A DNA stretch of 53,766 bases from JAJFFW01 sp963922595 (GTDB taxonomy: Bacteria; Pseudomonadota; Alphaproteobacteria; Caulobacterales; Parvularculaceae), in assembly GCA_963922595.1 (NCBI GenBank), contig CAWUIM010000018.1, positions 1 to 53,766 of the forward strand. Reading direction: 5' to 3'. The translations under genes and the position numbers were made by a program. Positions 19,985 to 27,401 of the stretch are shown here, one piece after another. Numbering within the stretch: position 1 is the first letter of the stretch; every line of letters begins with the position of its first letter. The notes under the pieces are model-generated. The model was given only the letters and a program-made list of their open reading frames with translations, was not told the origin of the DNA and ran no database searches.

Positions 19985-20065
19985 TCTTCTCCCGAGAAGA
20001 TACCCCACCATACCCCACGTAAGTGAGTACCGGCCCCGCTTCCCCCAAGGCGGGGCCGATTTCTT
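19985..20065 (+). ncRNA. Possible small RNA between the efflux operon and tRNA-Asn
   Basis: No reading frame is visible here. A CtrA-type box lies just upstream (19946-19960), so a start near 19985-19990 would fit. The segment has two copies of TACCCCAC, which would be exposed C-rich sequences able to pair with ribosome binding sites, and ends in the strong terminator at 20031-20065. It could equally be the 3' leader of the efflux mRNA. The 5' end is a guess. Confidence 0.3.
20031..20065 (+). terminator. Strong Rho-independent terminator
   Basis: A perfect 9-bp stem CGGCCCCGC/GCGGGGCCG (20031-20039 with 20050-20058) and a ten-base loop are followed by ATTTCTTT. It lies 110 bases after the pump stop and ends either the efflux operon or a short separate transcript. 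Confidence 0.8.
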
Positions 20066-20171
20066 TGTGGTGTCCCTACGCCTCTGGAAGCGCTGAAAAA
20101 CTGCGAATTTTTGCAAAAAATGGTGTAGATTTGGGGGACCGCCTTTGCTATCACCCCTCCTCACCAACTAT

Positions 20172-20247
20172 TCCCCGATAGCTCAGTTGGTAGAGCAGCT
20201 GACTGTTAATCAGCGGGTCACTGGTTCGAGTCCAGTTCGGGGAGCCA
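20172..20247 (+). tRNA. tRNA-Asn (GTT)
   Basis: A full cloverleaf: acceptor TCCCCGA with TCGGGGA, D arm GCTCAGTTGGTAGAGC, anticodon stem CTGA/TCAG with loop CTGTTAA (anticodon GTT), T arm CTGG-TTCGAGT-CCAG, discriminator G, and an encoded CCA at 20245-20247. T's follow directly. Confidence 0.97.
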
Positions 20248-20450
20248 TTTTTTCCCTACAATCCATGGTTTAAGCGTCCGGTCTTTGGGTCGCGTTCGTT
20301 TGTCCCAAATTGGTTCGTTCGTGTGCCGCGAAAAATTGGCGGCGTTATGTCAACGGAAACTCTGGGTGAAACCTGGCGCCGCGGCATTCGCAGCCGGGGT
20401 CTACTTCAATAACAAGGGGGCCTCCCCCCCACTGATCCGTGGGCGTCAGA

Positions 20451-21038
20451 TCATGGCGACAGACAGGCCTGGCCTTTGCTGCACTTGTCTGGCGCGGTGC
20501 TATTTGGGTGGAGGTTCGGGAAGTTATCGTGCTGCCAGGCTTGTTCCGAAAGATCATTGCCTGGCGAGACAAGTATCTGGCGCGTTACTCTGACGGACGT
20601 AAGCTCATCATTTCCATACGGCGTGAAAACAACCCGCCTCGTTCCTTCTTTATTTTCGACGGCGAGAGATTCTCTCCCATAAAGAAAAGCATCATAACTT
20701 TTGCCCGGATTATTGAGAATCTCATAACGCTCGGCCCGTTCGCCGAGAAGTCCGATCATGTCTTTCACGGATCCGACCGGCTTAGCTGAATAAGCTGGCT
20801 GTGACTCTCTGAATTGTTCGATTGTGAAGGTTTGCGCCAGCAACGCTTCTTCATTTCCGGATTCGTGTCCAGGCAATTTTGTCGCGTTCGGCAACCGTGT
20901 CAGATCGGTCGCATTTCCAAGATTTTTCAGCGATGATTTTTCCGCATTATTCACCGCATTCCCGTCATCCGTTGAAAGAAATAACGCGTCTATGTTTTCC
21001 CGATAAGGGGTCGCCCCTCCATTTGCTCCGATTTGCAT
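20451..21038 (-). CDS. Unrecognised 195-aa protein
   Basis: A soluble product with no signal peptide or membrane segment and no family that I recognise. The N-terminal third is Asn/Gly/Ser-rich and probably disordered (DDGNAVNNAEKSSLKNLG). The centre (FTIEQFRESQPAYS, then SVKDMIGLLGERAERYEI) looks folded, followed by a beta-rich part (RVVFTPYGNDELTSVRVTRQ). There are two Cys near the end (CSKGQACLSP). GGAGG six bases before ATG 21038 supports expression. About 25 bases after the stop a GGGGG-AGG-CCCCC hairpin followed by TTGTTATT (read on minus) could be the terminator. It stands alone between tRNA-Asn and a 380-base gap. Confidence 0.65.
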   Translation of the reverse strand: MQIGANGGATPYRENIDALFLSTDDGNAVNNAEKSSLKNLGNATDLTRLPNATKLPGHESGNEEALLAQTFTIEQFRESQPAYSAKPVGSVKDMIGLLGERAERYEILNNPGKSYDAFLYGRESLAVENKEGTRRVVFTPYGNDELTSVRVTRQILVSPGNDLSEQAWQHDNFPNLHPNSTAPDKCSKGQACLSP

Positions 21039-21418
21039 GCGAGCCTCCGTTTATTCTTGTTTCATTTCCAGCGTGCACGTCATAAATGACGGCTGGAACT
21101 GAGCAGCTGTGATTGTAGTCCCCGCCTTCAGTTTGGCGTTCGACGCTCTTTCGCCAGATAAAGCTATACCGGCGCTAGCGTTACAGATACCTGCGGCGAA
21201 CCCCTAGGGAGCCGGCGGGCGCACTGTCTTTATCGTGGTCATTTTCCGGCATCACGCGGACGAGAAACCGCAATGCCCAGACGACGCGTGGCGGTTCACC
21301 TGTCCGCGCATCATGGCATTTTAAAACATGGCCGACGCTATTCTTGGTCGCCACGCCTCGGCCATCCCGACTCCTTTAATGAAAAACACGGGGAGTTCCC
21401 TTGATTCACTAAGGTAAC
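21039..21418. other. Gene-free stretch
   Basis: About 380 bases between the unknown gene and the CNNM gene. I see no conserved reading frame, RNA or strong hairpin, only chance short frames (for example about 30 codons from 21328). It should contain the promoter of the unknown gene next to 21060. Confidence 0.5.
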
Positions 21419-22492
21419 TCAAGTTGACGCGTTCCACTCCACGCTGTCCGGATCGACGCCCATCGCGACCATGCGTTCCCGCCAGCGTTTCTGGGCGAGC
21501 GCTTGCATGTCCTCTACTTTGTCGAGCTCATCGGTGATCTCAAAGCCGATCAGCGTTTCGAGCACGTCTTCCAGCGTGACAACGCCCTGCATTGTCCCAT
21601 ATTCGTCAACCACGAGGGCGATGTGGCTCTTATGCTGCGCCAATCGGTCGAAGGCGTCTGAAGCCGTCACCACGTCCAGCAGCACCAGAAACTCTCGCTT
21701 GAAATCGGTAAGGCGCGACTCGAAATCGTCCTTCGCCTGAGCGATCAGCAAGTCGGTCTTCAGCACATAGGCCGAGATATCGTCAGCCGCGTCGTCTTGC
21801 ACGGGAATTCGCGAAAATGGCTTTTCAGCGTGGGCGGCGAAGAATTCTTTTACTTTGAGACTCCCCGATACCGAAAACACGACCGGCCGGGGCGTCATGA
21901 TATCGCGCACTGAAATGCGCGTGAGCCTCATCGAATTATTGATGATCTTATGCTCTCGTTTGTTCAGCGTGCCCTCACGCGATCCAATCTCCGCCATCGC
22001 CTGCATCTCTTCGCGGCTGAAGACGTTGCTCTTGGGCCCCGTGCTGGAAAGCATGCGGGTCAGGCGCTCAGACAAGAACACGATCGGATAAAGCGCGCGC
22101 GTCAGCCAAAGGATAAGGACGCCGATTGTCGGCGCCAACGTTTGCCAATGCGTTGCGCCGAGCGTTTTCGGGATGATTTCGGAAAGAACGAGAACGAGAA
22201 AGGTGAGGATCGCTGAAGCGACGCCTAAATACTCGCTCCCAAATACCACTGTCGTCTGCGCGCCGACGCCGGCGGCCCCGACCGTGTGCGCGATTGTGTT
22301 GGCGGTAAGAATCGCTGCGAGCGGCCGATCGAGATTTTCACGGAGTTTTGAAAGCGTTTGCGCACCGCGCTTCCCCTTTAGCTCAAGAGCGGTGACATAT
22401 GACGGACGGACGGACAAAAGCACGGCTTCGGCAATCGAGCAAAAGAAGGAAACGCCGATCGCCAATACAAGGAATAGAATGAGCAGGGTCAT
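21419..22492 (-). CDS. CNNM/DUF21 membrane protein with two CBS domains (HlyC/CorC family)
   Basis: A 357-aa inner-membrane protein probably involved in divalent-cation (Mg/Co) transport or resistance. The DUF21 domain (residues 1-165) has membrane segments at the N-terminus (LLILFLVLAIGVSFFCSIAE) and around 85-110 and 120-145, with the family strings LTANTIAHTVGAAGVGAQ and LVLSEIIPKTLGA. The linker REEMQAMAEIGSREGTLNKR leads to the CBS pair (about 190-310: VRDIMTPRPVVFSV; HIALVVDEYGTMQGVVTLED). The C-terminal CorC_HlyC domain of longer relatives is absent and the protein stops about 50 residues after the second CBS domain, a known shorter class. It is alone on the minus strand; the RES toxin gene follows upstream on the same strand. 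Confidence 0.92.
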   Translation of the reverse strand: MTLLILFLVLAIGVSFFCSIAEAVLLSVRPSYVTALELKGKRGAQTLSKLRENLDRPLAAILTANTIAHTVGAAGVGAQTTVVFGSEYLGVASAILTFLVLVLSEIIPKTLGATHWQTLAPTIGVLILWLTRALYPIVFLSERLTRMLSSTGPKSNVFSREEMQAMAEIGSREGTLNKREHKIINNSMRLTRISVRDIMTPRPVVFSVSGSLKVKEFFAAHAEKPFSRIPVQDDAADDISAYVLKTDLLIAQAKDDFESRLTDFKREFLVLLDVVTASDAFDRLAQHKSHIALVVDEYGTMQGVVTLEDVLETLIGFEITDELDKVEDMQALAQKRWRERMVAMGVDPDSVEWNAST

Positions 22493-22559
22493 ATTTCCTC
22501 TTTATATAGTAACTGATTGGCCGCCTCAAAACGGCGCCCGAGGAGTTGCACAGCGCCGG

Positions 22560-23264
22560 CTAAACCAGCCGCCAGACATCCCCGCTTCCTTCGTCGCGCA
22601 CGAGATCGACTCGCTCTCCATCGAAATGATAGACGAGATGGCGCCCCTGCACCGGGAGGTTGACCACATCGGGCCAAAAAGCGCCGAGGCATTCACCGCC
22701 GGCGTCGCGAACGCTCGGATAGACGATCCCGTTCGATCCGCGCGCCCTCAATGACCGCGCCAGATCTTGTGAGACATCGTAACTGTCCGGATCCAGATAC
22801 TTTTCGTAACCGCCCTCGCCCCGCAAATCGTGAAAGTCGTTTTCAACAGCGCCGACAAGCTCGCGCATCTGCGCCAGCCAGCCCGGCGCCTCGCCGGTGG
22901 ATTTGAAAAAGACGCCTTTATGAAAAGCCGTCTCCGCGACCGCCGTCTCGAACGTCCTCGCGACGTAATAGGCGCCAAATGCGCCGTCATGGAACCGTCC
23001 TCCCCAGTCCGGGCTCACATGAACAAAAGACGCCATAACGTAGCTGGCGCCGGCGCCGGAAACACGCCGCTCGGGCGGCACCAGGTCAAGACGCCCAACG
23101 CTTTCGTTAATGCGGGGGTTGGTACGCGCTTCAGCGGCGGCGAGTAATTCCCAATCGCGCGGATCCGCGATGTCCTCAAAGAGATCGACCGGCGGATAGC
23201 GCGACGAAATAATCCGTCGTGCGTCAGACCATTGGACACTGTTGACCGGCGGCTCCCCCCTCAT
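22560..23264 (-). CDS. RES-domain toxin
   Basis: RES toxins degrade NAD+ or ADP-ribosylate targets (for example MbcT and ParT). The 234-aa product matches a well-recognised subgroup: RRIISSRYPPVDLFEDIADP at the start, then SVGRLDLVPPERRVSGAGAS, RFHDGAFGAYYVARTFETAV with the following AETAFHKGVF (the conserved R, Y, E and H), and late RGSNGIVYPSVRDAGGECLG with the conserved Ser. It starts at ATG 23264 inside the antitoxin stop (ATGA overlap), so the two are translationally coupled. Length is normal, and no stop or frameshift suggests that it is inactive. Confidence 0.92.
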   Translation of the reverse strand: MRGEPPVNSVQWSDARRIISSRYPPVDLFEDIADPRDWELLAAAEARTNPRINESVGRLDLVPPERRVSGAGASYVMASFVHVSPDWGGRFHDGAFGAYYVARTFETAVAETAFHKGVFFKSTGEAPGWLAQMRELVGAVENDFHDLRGEGGYEKYLDPDSYDVSQDLARSLRARGSNGIVYPSVRDAGGECLGAFWPDVVNLPVQGRHLVYHFDGERVDLVRDEGSGDVWRLV

Positions 23265-23680
23265 CCACGAGCCGCGTCGAGATAATGACGAACACGGAAG
23301 AGATCAGTGAGATAGCCCCCGAGCATGATATCAAGCGCGCTGCGCCCGCCGAAGGCCTGGTTCGGCTTTTTCACCCACTCATAAGCCCGTGCTTTTTCGG
23401 CGAAGAGAATGCGCAGGGCCTTATGGATCCCCATAAGGACGGAAAGCCGGGTTTTCTGGTCGATGGTGAGCCGGCCGATTTCGCCGTCTTTCCACCGCGC
23501 ATAGGTGCGCTTGGAGACGCCGCCTAAGAGAACGCACGCCTCTGCGTCGGTGATCCCCCAATGACGAAACAGATTGACGGCGGCGCGGGCCATGGCCTCG
23601 CCTTCCTCATCGGTTATGACGCTGAAAGTCTCCGGGACGGCGACTTTCTCAACCAGTAGCAGGGACATGATTGGCTCCAT
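23261..23680 (-). CDS. Xre/MbcA/ParS-type antitoxin
   Basis: The partner of the RES toxin, 139 aa. The N-terminal half carries a helix-turn-helix (ITDEEGEAMARAAVNLFRHW; GITDAEACVLLGGVSKRTYA), and the C-terminal half is the toxin-binding DUF2384-like part (LSVLMGIHKALRILFAEK, VKKPNQAFGGRSALDIMLGG). It probably represses its own promoter through the repeats at 23710-23751. Two starts are possible: ATG 23680 with GGGGG six bases upstream, and ATG 23668 with GGAG six bases upstream. The longer form is given. Confidence 0.9.
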   Translation of the reverse strand: MEPIMSLLLVEKVAVPETFSVITDEEGEAMARAAVNLFRHWGITDAEACVLLGGVSKRTYARWKDGEIGRLTIDQKTRLSVLMGIHKALRILFAEKARAYEWVKKPNQAFGGRSALDIMLGGYLTDLFRVRHYLDAARG

Positions 23681-23709
23681 TCAATGCCCCCAACATATAG
23701 TCAGAATTA

Positions 23710-23751
23710 TGCCATTTGGCAAGTTATTTTAATATTTGTGCCATTTTGCCA
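23710..23751. promoter_or_regulatory. Probable operator of the toxin-antitoxin pair
   Basis: Two related repeats lie upstream of the antitoxin start: TGCCATTTGGCA (23710-23721, 5-bp arms) and TGCCATTTTGCCA (23739-23751), about 29 bases apart and almost three helical turns. The surrounding DNA is AT-rich and would fit a promoter. Xre antitoxins commonly bind such pairs. No binding data exist here. Confidence 0.5.
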
Positions 23752-23902
23752 TCCATTATGATCCCTAACACGCTGCTTTACTTTAAATTTTCCGAATGCC
23801 CATCACGAAGGCACCTCAGCGCATGAGCGCCAAATTTTCAGTCCGGCGCCGTGCGCATGGCCATTTGGACCATCGCACACACGGCGAGTCCCGAACCGGT
23901 CG

Positions 23903-24079
23903 TCACCCGTTGAGCCGCATGGCAAAAATGTCCAACGGGCGCCGGCTTTCATCCAAATATCGTTTTATCGAGAACGGAGCTTTGTCGCAGCTAAGCGCGG
24001 CAATCCATTTAGAATTCATGGCCTCACCCATCACCGTGCCGAGTGCGCCAATTGAAGCGCCGTCAACATTGCCGGTTTC
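23903..24079 (-). pseudogene. Remnant of a second glutathione S-transferase gene
   Basis: Read on the minus strand, 58 codons from 24079 to a TGA at 23903 align without gaps to residues in the middle of the intact glutathione transferase encoded at 25403-26122. By hand, 27 of 58 residues agree, with the best block PFSIKRYLDESRRPL against PFSIKRYVDESRRLL. The part before (thioredoxin-like domain) and the part after are missing, and a TGA stands in frame just upstream. It sits immediately downstream of the SDR gene. So it is a decayed paralogue or a leftover of a tandem duplication of this cluster. Confidence 0.8.
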
Positions 24080-24126
24080 TCAATTCACCGGCGCGATGCC
24101 CAACCTTAGATGGAGCAGACTCTTGA

Positions 24127-24930
24127 TCACGAACGCACACTCCAAAGGCTGTCCTGGTATTTCTTGACGTCGTCGATGAAACGCTCGGGGAAGACATTTC
24201 TGAATTTGTGCGCGTCCTGCGGGATCGTTTCGATCATAAAGTCGATCATGTCTTTCGGATCAAGCTGGAGCGCATCACCAGCGAAAAGATCTTGCACCTT
24301 CCGTATTGGTTCTTCCGGGGTAAAGTTCGCTGACGGATCATACCATTGGTCGAGCGTATCATACATCCGGTCGTTGAAACCTGTTCGAAACGGTCCTGGA
24401 TTAATGGTGGCGATTTTTACGCCGGTCCCTTCCATCTCTTCACGCATCAATTGAGCGACGCACTCAAGCGCATGCTTGGAAGCGCAATACGGCCCCAGAA
24501 ATTGAAACGTGGAAAAACCTGCGATCGATGATGTGAAGACAATTCTACCGGCCCCGCGAGCAACGAATATTTTTGCAAACTTTTGCGCCAGCTCGAGTGT
24601 GCGAAAGACATTGACCTCAAACACATGCCTGATCCGATCGACCGGCGTTTCTGCTATTGGTCCGGTCTCGCCAGTCGCCGCGTTGGCGCAAAATATGTCG
24701 ACTCCGCTCACATTTTTCCGAATAATATTTTCGTGGTCGTCCGTATTTAGATAATCCAGTTTTTCGACCGTGATATCCACGCCTGCGTTTTCGGCGTCGG
24801 CCATCAATTGACTAGCTTGCGGCCAGTTTTCGACCGTCGCAATGACCTTGTGTCCTTTTTCTGCAAGACCTAAGGCGGTGCCATGGCCAAGCCCTGAACC
24901 AGCGCCGGTAATGAGAATTGTCTTCGCCAT
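24127..24930 (-). CDS. Short-chain dehydrogenase/reductase
   Basis: A 267-aa classical SDR, NAD(P)H-dependent oxidoreductase. The cofactor motif TGxxxGxG is TGAGSGLG (residues 8-15), the second is CANAA (in place of NNAG), the catalytic Ser is in FTSSIAGFS, and Tyr148-x3-Lys152 is YCASK. The ATG at 24930 (MAKTILITG) is preferred since AGGAGG is about nine bases upstream; an ATG at 24936 is nearer. It is the last gene of a minus-strand group (ABM, SDR), 24 bases after the ABM stop. Substrate unknown; the neighbours suggest detoxification of carbonyl or quinone compounds. Confidence 0.92.
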   Translation of the reverse strand: MAKTILITGAGSGLGHGTALGLAEKGHKVIATVENWPQASQLMADAENAGVDITVEKLDYLNTDDHENIIRKNVSGVDIFCANAATGETGPIAETPVDRIRHVFEVNVFRTLELAQKFAKIFVARGAGRIVFTSSIAGFSTFQFLGPYCASKHALECVAQLMREEMEGTGVKIATINPGPFRTGFNDRMYDTLDQWYDPSANFTPEEPIRKVQDLFAGDALQLDPKDMIDFMIETIPQDAHKFRNVFPERFIDDVKKYQDSLWSVRS

Positions 24931-24954
24931 CTCCATTCTCCTCCTGTTTTCGGG

Positions 24955-25260
24955 TTAAATTACTTGCGGTCCGCGGTGAACGGTCGGTTCGCCGTCTAGA
25001 ATATCTTTCATTTTCGTAATCGCCGCGCGCAGATGAGGCGTTTTCCAATGCGCCGCTTCCTCTGCGGCATTTGTCCATTTCTCATAGGAGACGATCGTGT
25101 TCTCATCGAAATTTTCATCGTGTACGAAGAAATATTCAATGGCGCCTTTTTCCTTCCGCGTTTCTACCGCCAACTCAGAAAGGACAGACTTCAAGTCGTT
25201 AAGCTTTCCTTCTTTCGCCTTCAGCACCGCAATCGTGTAGATAATATCGCTCACTTCCAT
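24955..25260 (-). CDS. ABM-domain monooxygenase (YgiN-like)
   Basis: A 101-aa antibiotic-biosynthesis-monooxygenase-fold protein; such dimers oxidise quinols or related small aromatics. The ferredoxin-like pattern is clear: YTIAVLKAKEGKLNDLKSVL (first strand and helix), KEKGAIEYFFVHDENFDEN, IVSYEKWTNAAEEAAHWKTP and HLRAAITKMKDIL. ATG 25260 is chosen because GAGGAG is just upstream and the fold begins there. It leads the ABM-SDR pair and is separated from the GST gene by 142 bases that hold an inverted repeat similar to that at the hxlR promoter. Confidence 0.88.
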   Translation of the reverse strand: MEVSDIIYTIAVLKAKEGKLNDLKSVLSELAVETRKEKGAIEYFFVHDENFDENTIVSYEKWTNAAEEAAHWKTPHLRAAITKMKDILDGEPTVHRGPQVI

Positions 25261-25365
25261 TCTCCTCACACATAGGTTGTCATTCGGCCAATGAAGGGCC
25301 GTTTCCGGAACGGTGTTCCGGTCACTTAAAGTCATGATCGGCGGCAAGGTTTCTTCGGCCGAAAC

Positions 25366-25403
25366 ACGCCGCTGTTAGTAGACTAACAACCAGAAAGCGG
25401 CGT
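25366..25403. promoter_or_regulatory. Inverted repeats before the ABM-SDR genes, probable HxlR operator
   Basis: The perfect repeat TGTTAGT-AG-ACTAACA (25373-25388) contains TAGTNNACTA and resembles the repeat at the hxlR promoter (26794-26814). It is nested in outer arms ACGCCGCT/AGCGGCGT (25366-25373 with 25396-25403). It lies between the GST stop and the ABM start, where a promoter of the ABM-SDR pair would be. The outer hairpin could also slow transcription leaving the GST gene. Confidence 0.5.
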
Positions 25404-26122
25404 CAGTCTTTTTTCACGTCCGAGGCGAACCGCGCAGCGTTTTCCTTCAAAAATTCCGTTTCGTCCGCCTGCCGCCAAAACGCCGGCTGCGCTTTTGGTA
25501 TTGTCAACGCTTTCTGCACCATCGGCCGGACGTCCATTCGGTCAAACCACGCCTTGAGATTGTCGAGCCCGTCGATAGAAACTTTCGCCCACACATACGC
25601 TCTCGCCCACGGATAGGTCGCCATATCGGCGATGGTGTATTGATCAGCAGCGAGCCACTCTCTGCCCTCCAGGCGCGCATCGAGAACCTCCAACAAGCGC
25701 CGGCTTTCATCCACATAGCGTTTTATCGAAAAAGGCTCCTCATGACCGTTAGGCGCGGCGATACGCTGAAAGTACATCGCCTGGCCCATCATCGGGCCGA
25801 CCCCGCCCATCTGAAACATCAACCATTGGAGGGTTTCGGATTTTTGATTTGGGTCCGTCGGCAGAAATCTCCCGTACTTTTCCCCGAGATACCAAAGAAT
25901 GGCACCGCTCTCGAACACCGGAAAGTCGCCATTCGAACGGTCGACGATAGTGGGAATGCGCCCGTTCGGATTGAGCTTCATATACGCGGGGGCTTTTTGT
26001 TCTTTCTTTGAGAAGTCGATAAAAGTGAGATCATACGGAACGCCGGCCTCTTCAAGAAAAATCACCGGCTTGTAGCCATTCATGGTCGCAGCGGTATAGA
26101 GATGAATGTCATTGTGCGGCAT
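25403..26122 (-). CDS. Glutathione S-transferase (YfcG/YghU-like)
   Basis: A 239-aa two-domain glutathione transferase. The N-terminal thioredoxin-like domain has YTAATMNGYKPVIFLEEAGV, the cis-Pro loop GRIPTI, and the glutathione-contact FESGAILWYL. The helical domain has ARLEGREWLAADQYTIADMA, the N-capping box and hydrophobic staple region. LNPNGRIPTIVD resembles Nu-class disulfide-bond reductases. ATG 26122 with AAGGA upstream is chosen, overlapping the preceding oxidoreductase by 14 bases, so they are coupled. A relic copy lies at 23903-24079. Confidence 0.93.
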   Translation of the reverse strand: MPHNDIHLYTAATMNGYKPVIFLEEAGVPYDLTFIDFSKKEQKAPAYMKLNPNGRIPTIVDRSNGDFPVFESGAILWYLGEKYGRFLPTDPNQKSETLQWLMFQMGGVGPMMGQAMYFQRIAAPNGHEEPFSIKRYVDESRRLLEVLDARLEGREWLAADQYTIADMATYPWARAYVWAKVSIDGLDNLKAWFDRMDVRPMVQKALTIPKAQPAFWRQADETEFLKENAARFASDVKKD

Positions 26123-26720
26123 CGACTTTTTCCTTTGCGAAGGTGTTCGATAAGTGATCTTTAAAGCGGACAAGGTCCGTCTCGATATCCGGATTTTTCA
26201 TCACGTCGAATGCGGCGAAAGTCGGCAACGGCGTCATGGCGAAAAACTTCGCATTCAAATGCGCCGGGTCCAGCAAGTCGTCCAATGACGCGCCCTCGAA
26301 GAAGGGTTCCGACGGATCATCGAAGGCTTCCGCAGGCGCATTCAGCGTTACCGACAGCATATAGTTTGTGCCGGAAAGCGCGCCGCCCATGCCGTAATTG
26401 GCCTTGGGCGCATCGGCCGAACGCCCGTCGCCCTCACATAAGCGGCCGTCCATACCGGCGCTATAGACCTCATCCATATATTTTTTGAATGACCAGGGAA
26501 CGCCCATCCAGTTGACGGGAAACTGCATGAAGACAATATCCGCCCAACGGTGATTTTCAATTTCCTGGTCGACATCGTATCCGTCCGACACTTTTGTCAT
26601 GCGGATTGCGTGACCTTGCGATTCAAAAAACTTGCGCGCTTGCTCAGTGAGGGTCGCGTTGAGGCGCCCCTGCGCAAATTCATAGGGCTGATGCCCATTG
26701 ATAATGAATACCTTGCTCAC
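26109..26720 (-). CDS. NAD(P)H-dependent flavodoxin-fold quinone reductase (MdaB/KefF-like)
   Basis: A 203-aa flavodoxin-fold oxidoreductase that reduces quinones in two-electron steps. The family strings are KVFIINGHQPYEFAQGRLNA, the flavin region IVFMQFPVNWMGVPWSFKKY, MDEVYSAGM and GGALSGTNYMLSVTLNAP. GTG at 26720 is chosen since the fold starts at SKVFIIN and GGAG lies nine bases upstream. It is the first gene of the minus-strand group GST/quinone reductase and is divergent from hxlR, which probably regulates it. Confidence 0.9.
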   Translation of the reverse strand: MSKVFIINGHQPYEFAQGRLNATLTEQARKFFESQGHAIRMTKVSDGYDVDQEIENHRWADIVFMQFPVNWMGVPWSFKKYMDEVYSAGMDGRLCEGDGRSADAPKANYGMGGALSGTNYMLSVTLNAPAEAFDDPSEPFFEGASLDDLLDPAHLNAKFFAMTPLPTFAAFDVMKNPDIETDLVRFKDHLSNTFAKEKVDAAQ

Positions 26721-26793
26721 ACCCGCTCCGTTGTTTCCAGTTGACTGTTTGATTGTTGGCCGTAACGTGTGGCAGATGGATACAAAAAACAAC

Positions 26794-26814
26794 TAGTTTA
26801 CTTTTAGTAACCTA
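26794..26814. promoter_or_regulatory. Inverted repeat at the hxlR / quinone-reductase divergent promoter
   Basis: Arms TAGTTTACT (26794-26802) and AGTAACCTA (26806-26814) match at 8 of 9 positions around a TTT spacer. Each arm region resembles TAGTNNACT, the core also found at 25373-25388. HxlR-family regulators bind short inverted repeats of this kind at divergent promoters. Confidence 0.55.
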
Positions 26815-26839
26815 CTTTGGGGCGAACAGGGGCGGAAAA

Positions 26840-27205
26840 ATGCGGGCGCGTATTATCACAGACGAAAAAGGCCGTAAGCGGACAGAAAATCCTTGCCTGG
26901 AGCCATGCCCCATTGAACGCGGCATGCGAATTATCGGCGGCAAATGGACCGGTTCCATTCTTTGGCACTTGAGAGACGGCCCCGTTCGTTTCAATGACTT
27001 GTCGCGCATGATCGGCGGCGCCAGCAAGAAGATGATTACAGAACGCCTGCGCCAATTGGAAAAACAAAAACTCATTTCCAGAAGCGTCGTCGATGCGTCA
27101 CCGGTCGCCGTTGAATACGAAATTACGCCGCTCGGAAAAACCGCGCTCGGGTTTCTTGATGAATTACGGAAATGGAGCGAAAGCGTGGAGATTGATCCAA
27201 TCTGA
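26840..27205 (+). CDS. HxlR-family transcriptional regulator, possibly redox-sensing
   Basis: A 121-aa winged-helix regulator: RGMRIIGGKWTGSILWHLRD, then GPVRFNDLSRMIGGASKKMI, TERLRQLEKQKLISR and VEYEITPLGKTALGFLDELR are typical. Two cysteines, Cys19 and Cys23 (NPCLEPCPIE), lie just ahead of the winged helix, where HxlR members such as YodB and HypR sense quinones, diamide or hypochlorite. ATG 26840 is chosen because the longer frame to 26753 has no family match. It is divergent from the quinone-reductase gene with 119 bases between the starts. It probably represses the detoxification cluster; this is inference. Confidence 0.9.
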   Translation: MRARIITDEKGRKRTENPCLEPCPIERGMRIIGGKWTGSILWHLRDGPVRFNDLSRMIGGASKKMITERLRQLEKQKLISRSVVDASPVAVEYEITPLGKTALGFLDELRKWSESVEIDPI

Positions 27206-27401
27206 CCTGCACATGTTTGGACGCCGAACGCAAAATCACGACGTCATTCGAAAGTGCGACGACAATTTTCCAGCGTACGCTTTGTGATCCGGCCCCGTCG
27301 GTGCTCTCAATCACGAGGACTATATCAATCCATTTTTCGAAAAGCGCAGGTTGCGTGGCTCCGAAGTTAAATCTTTGCGGTATTGGAACAGCGATGTTAA
27401 A

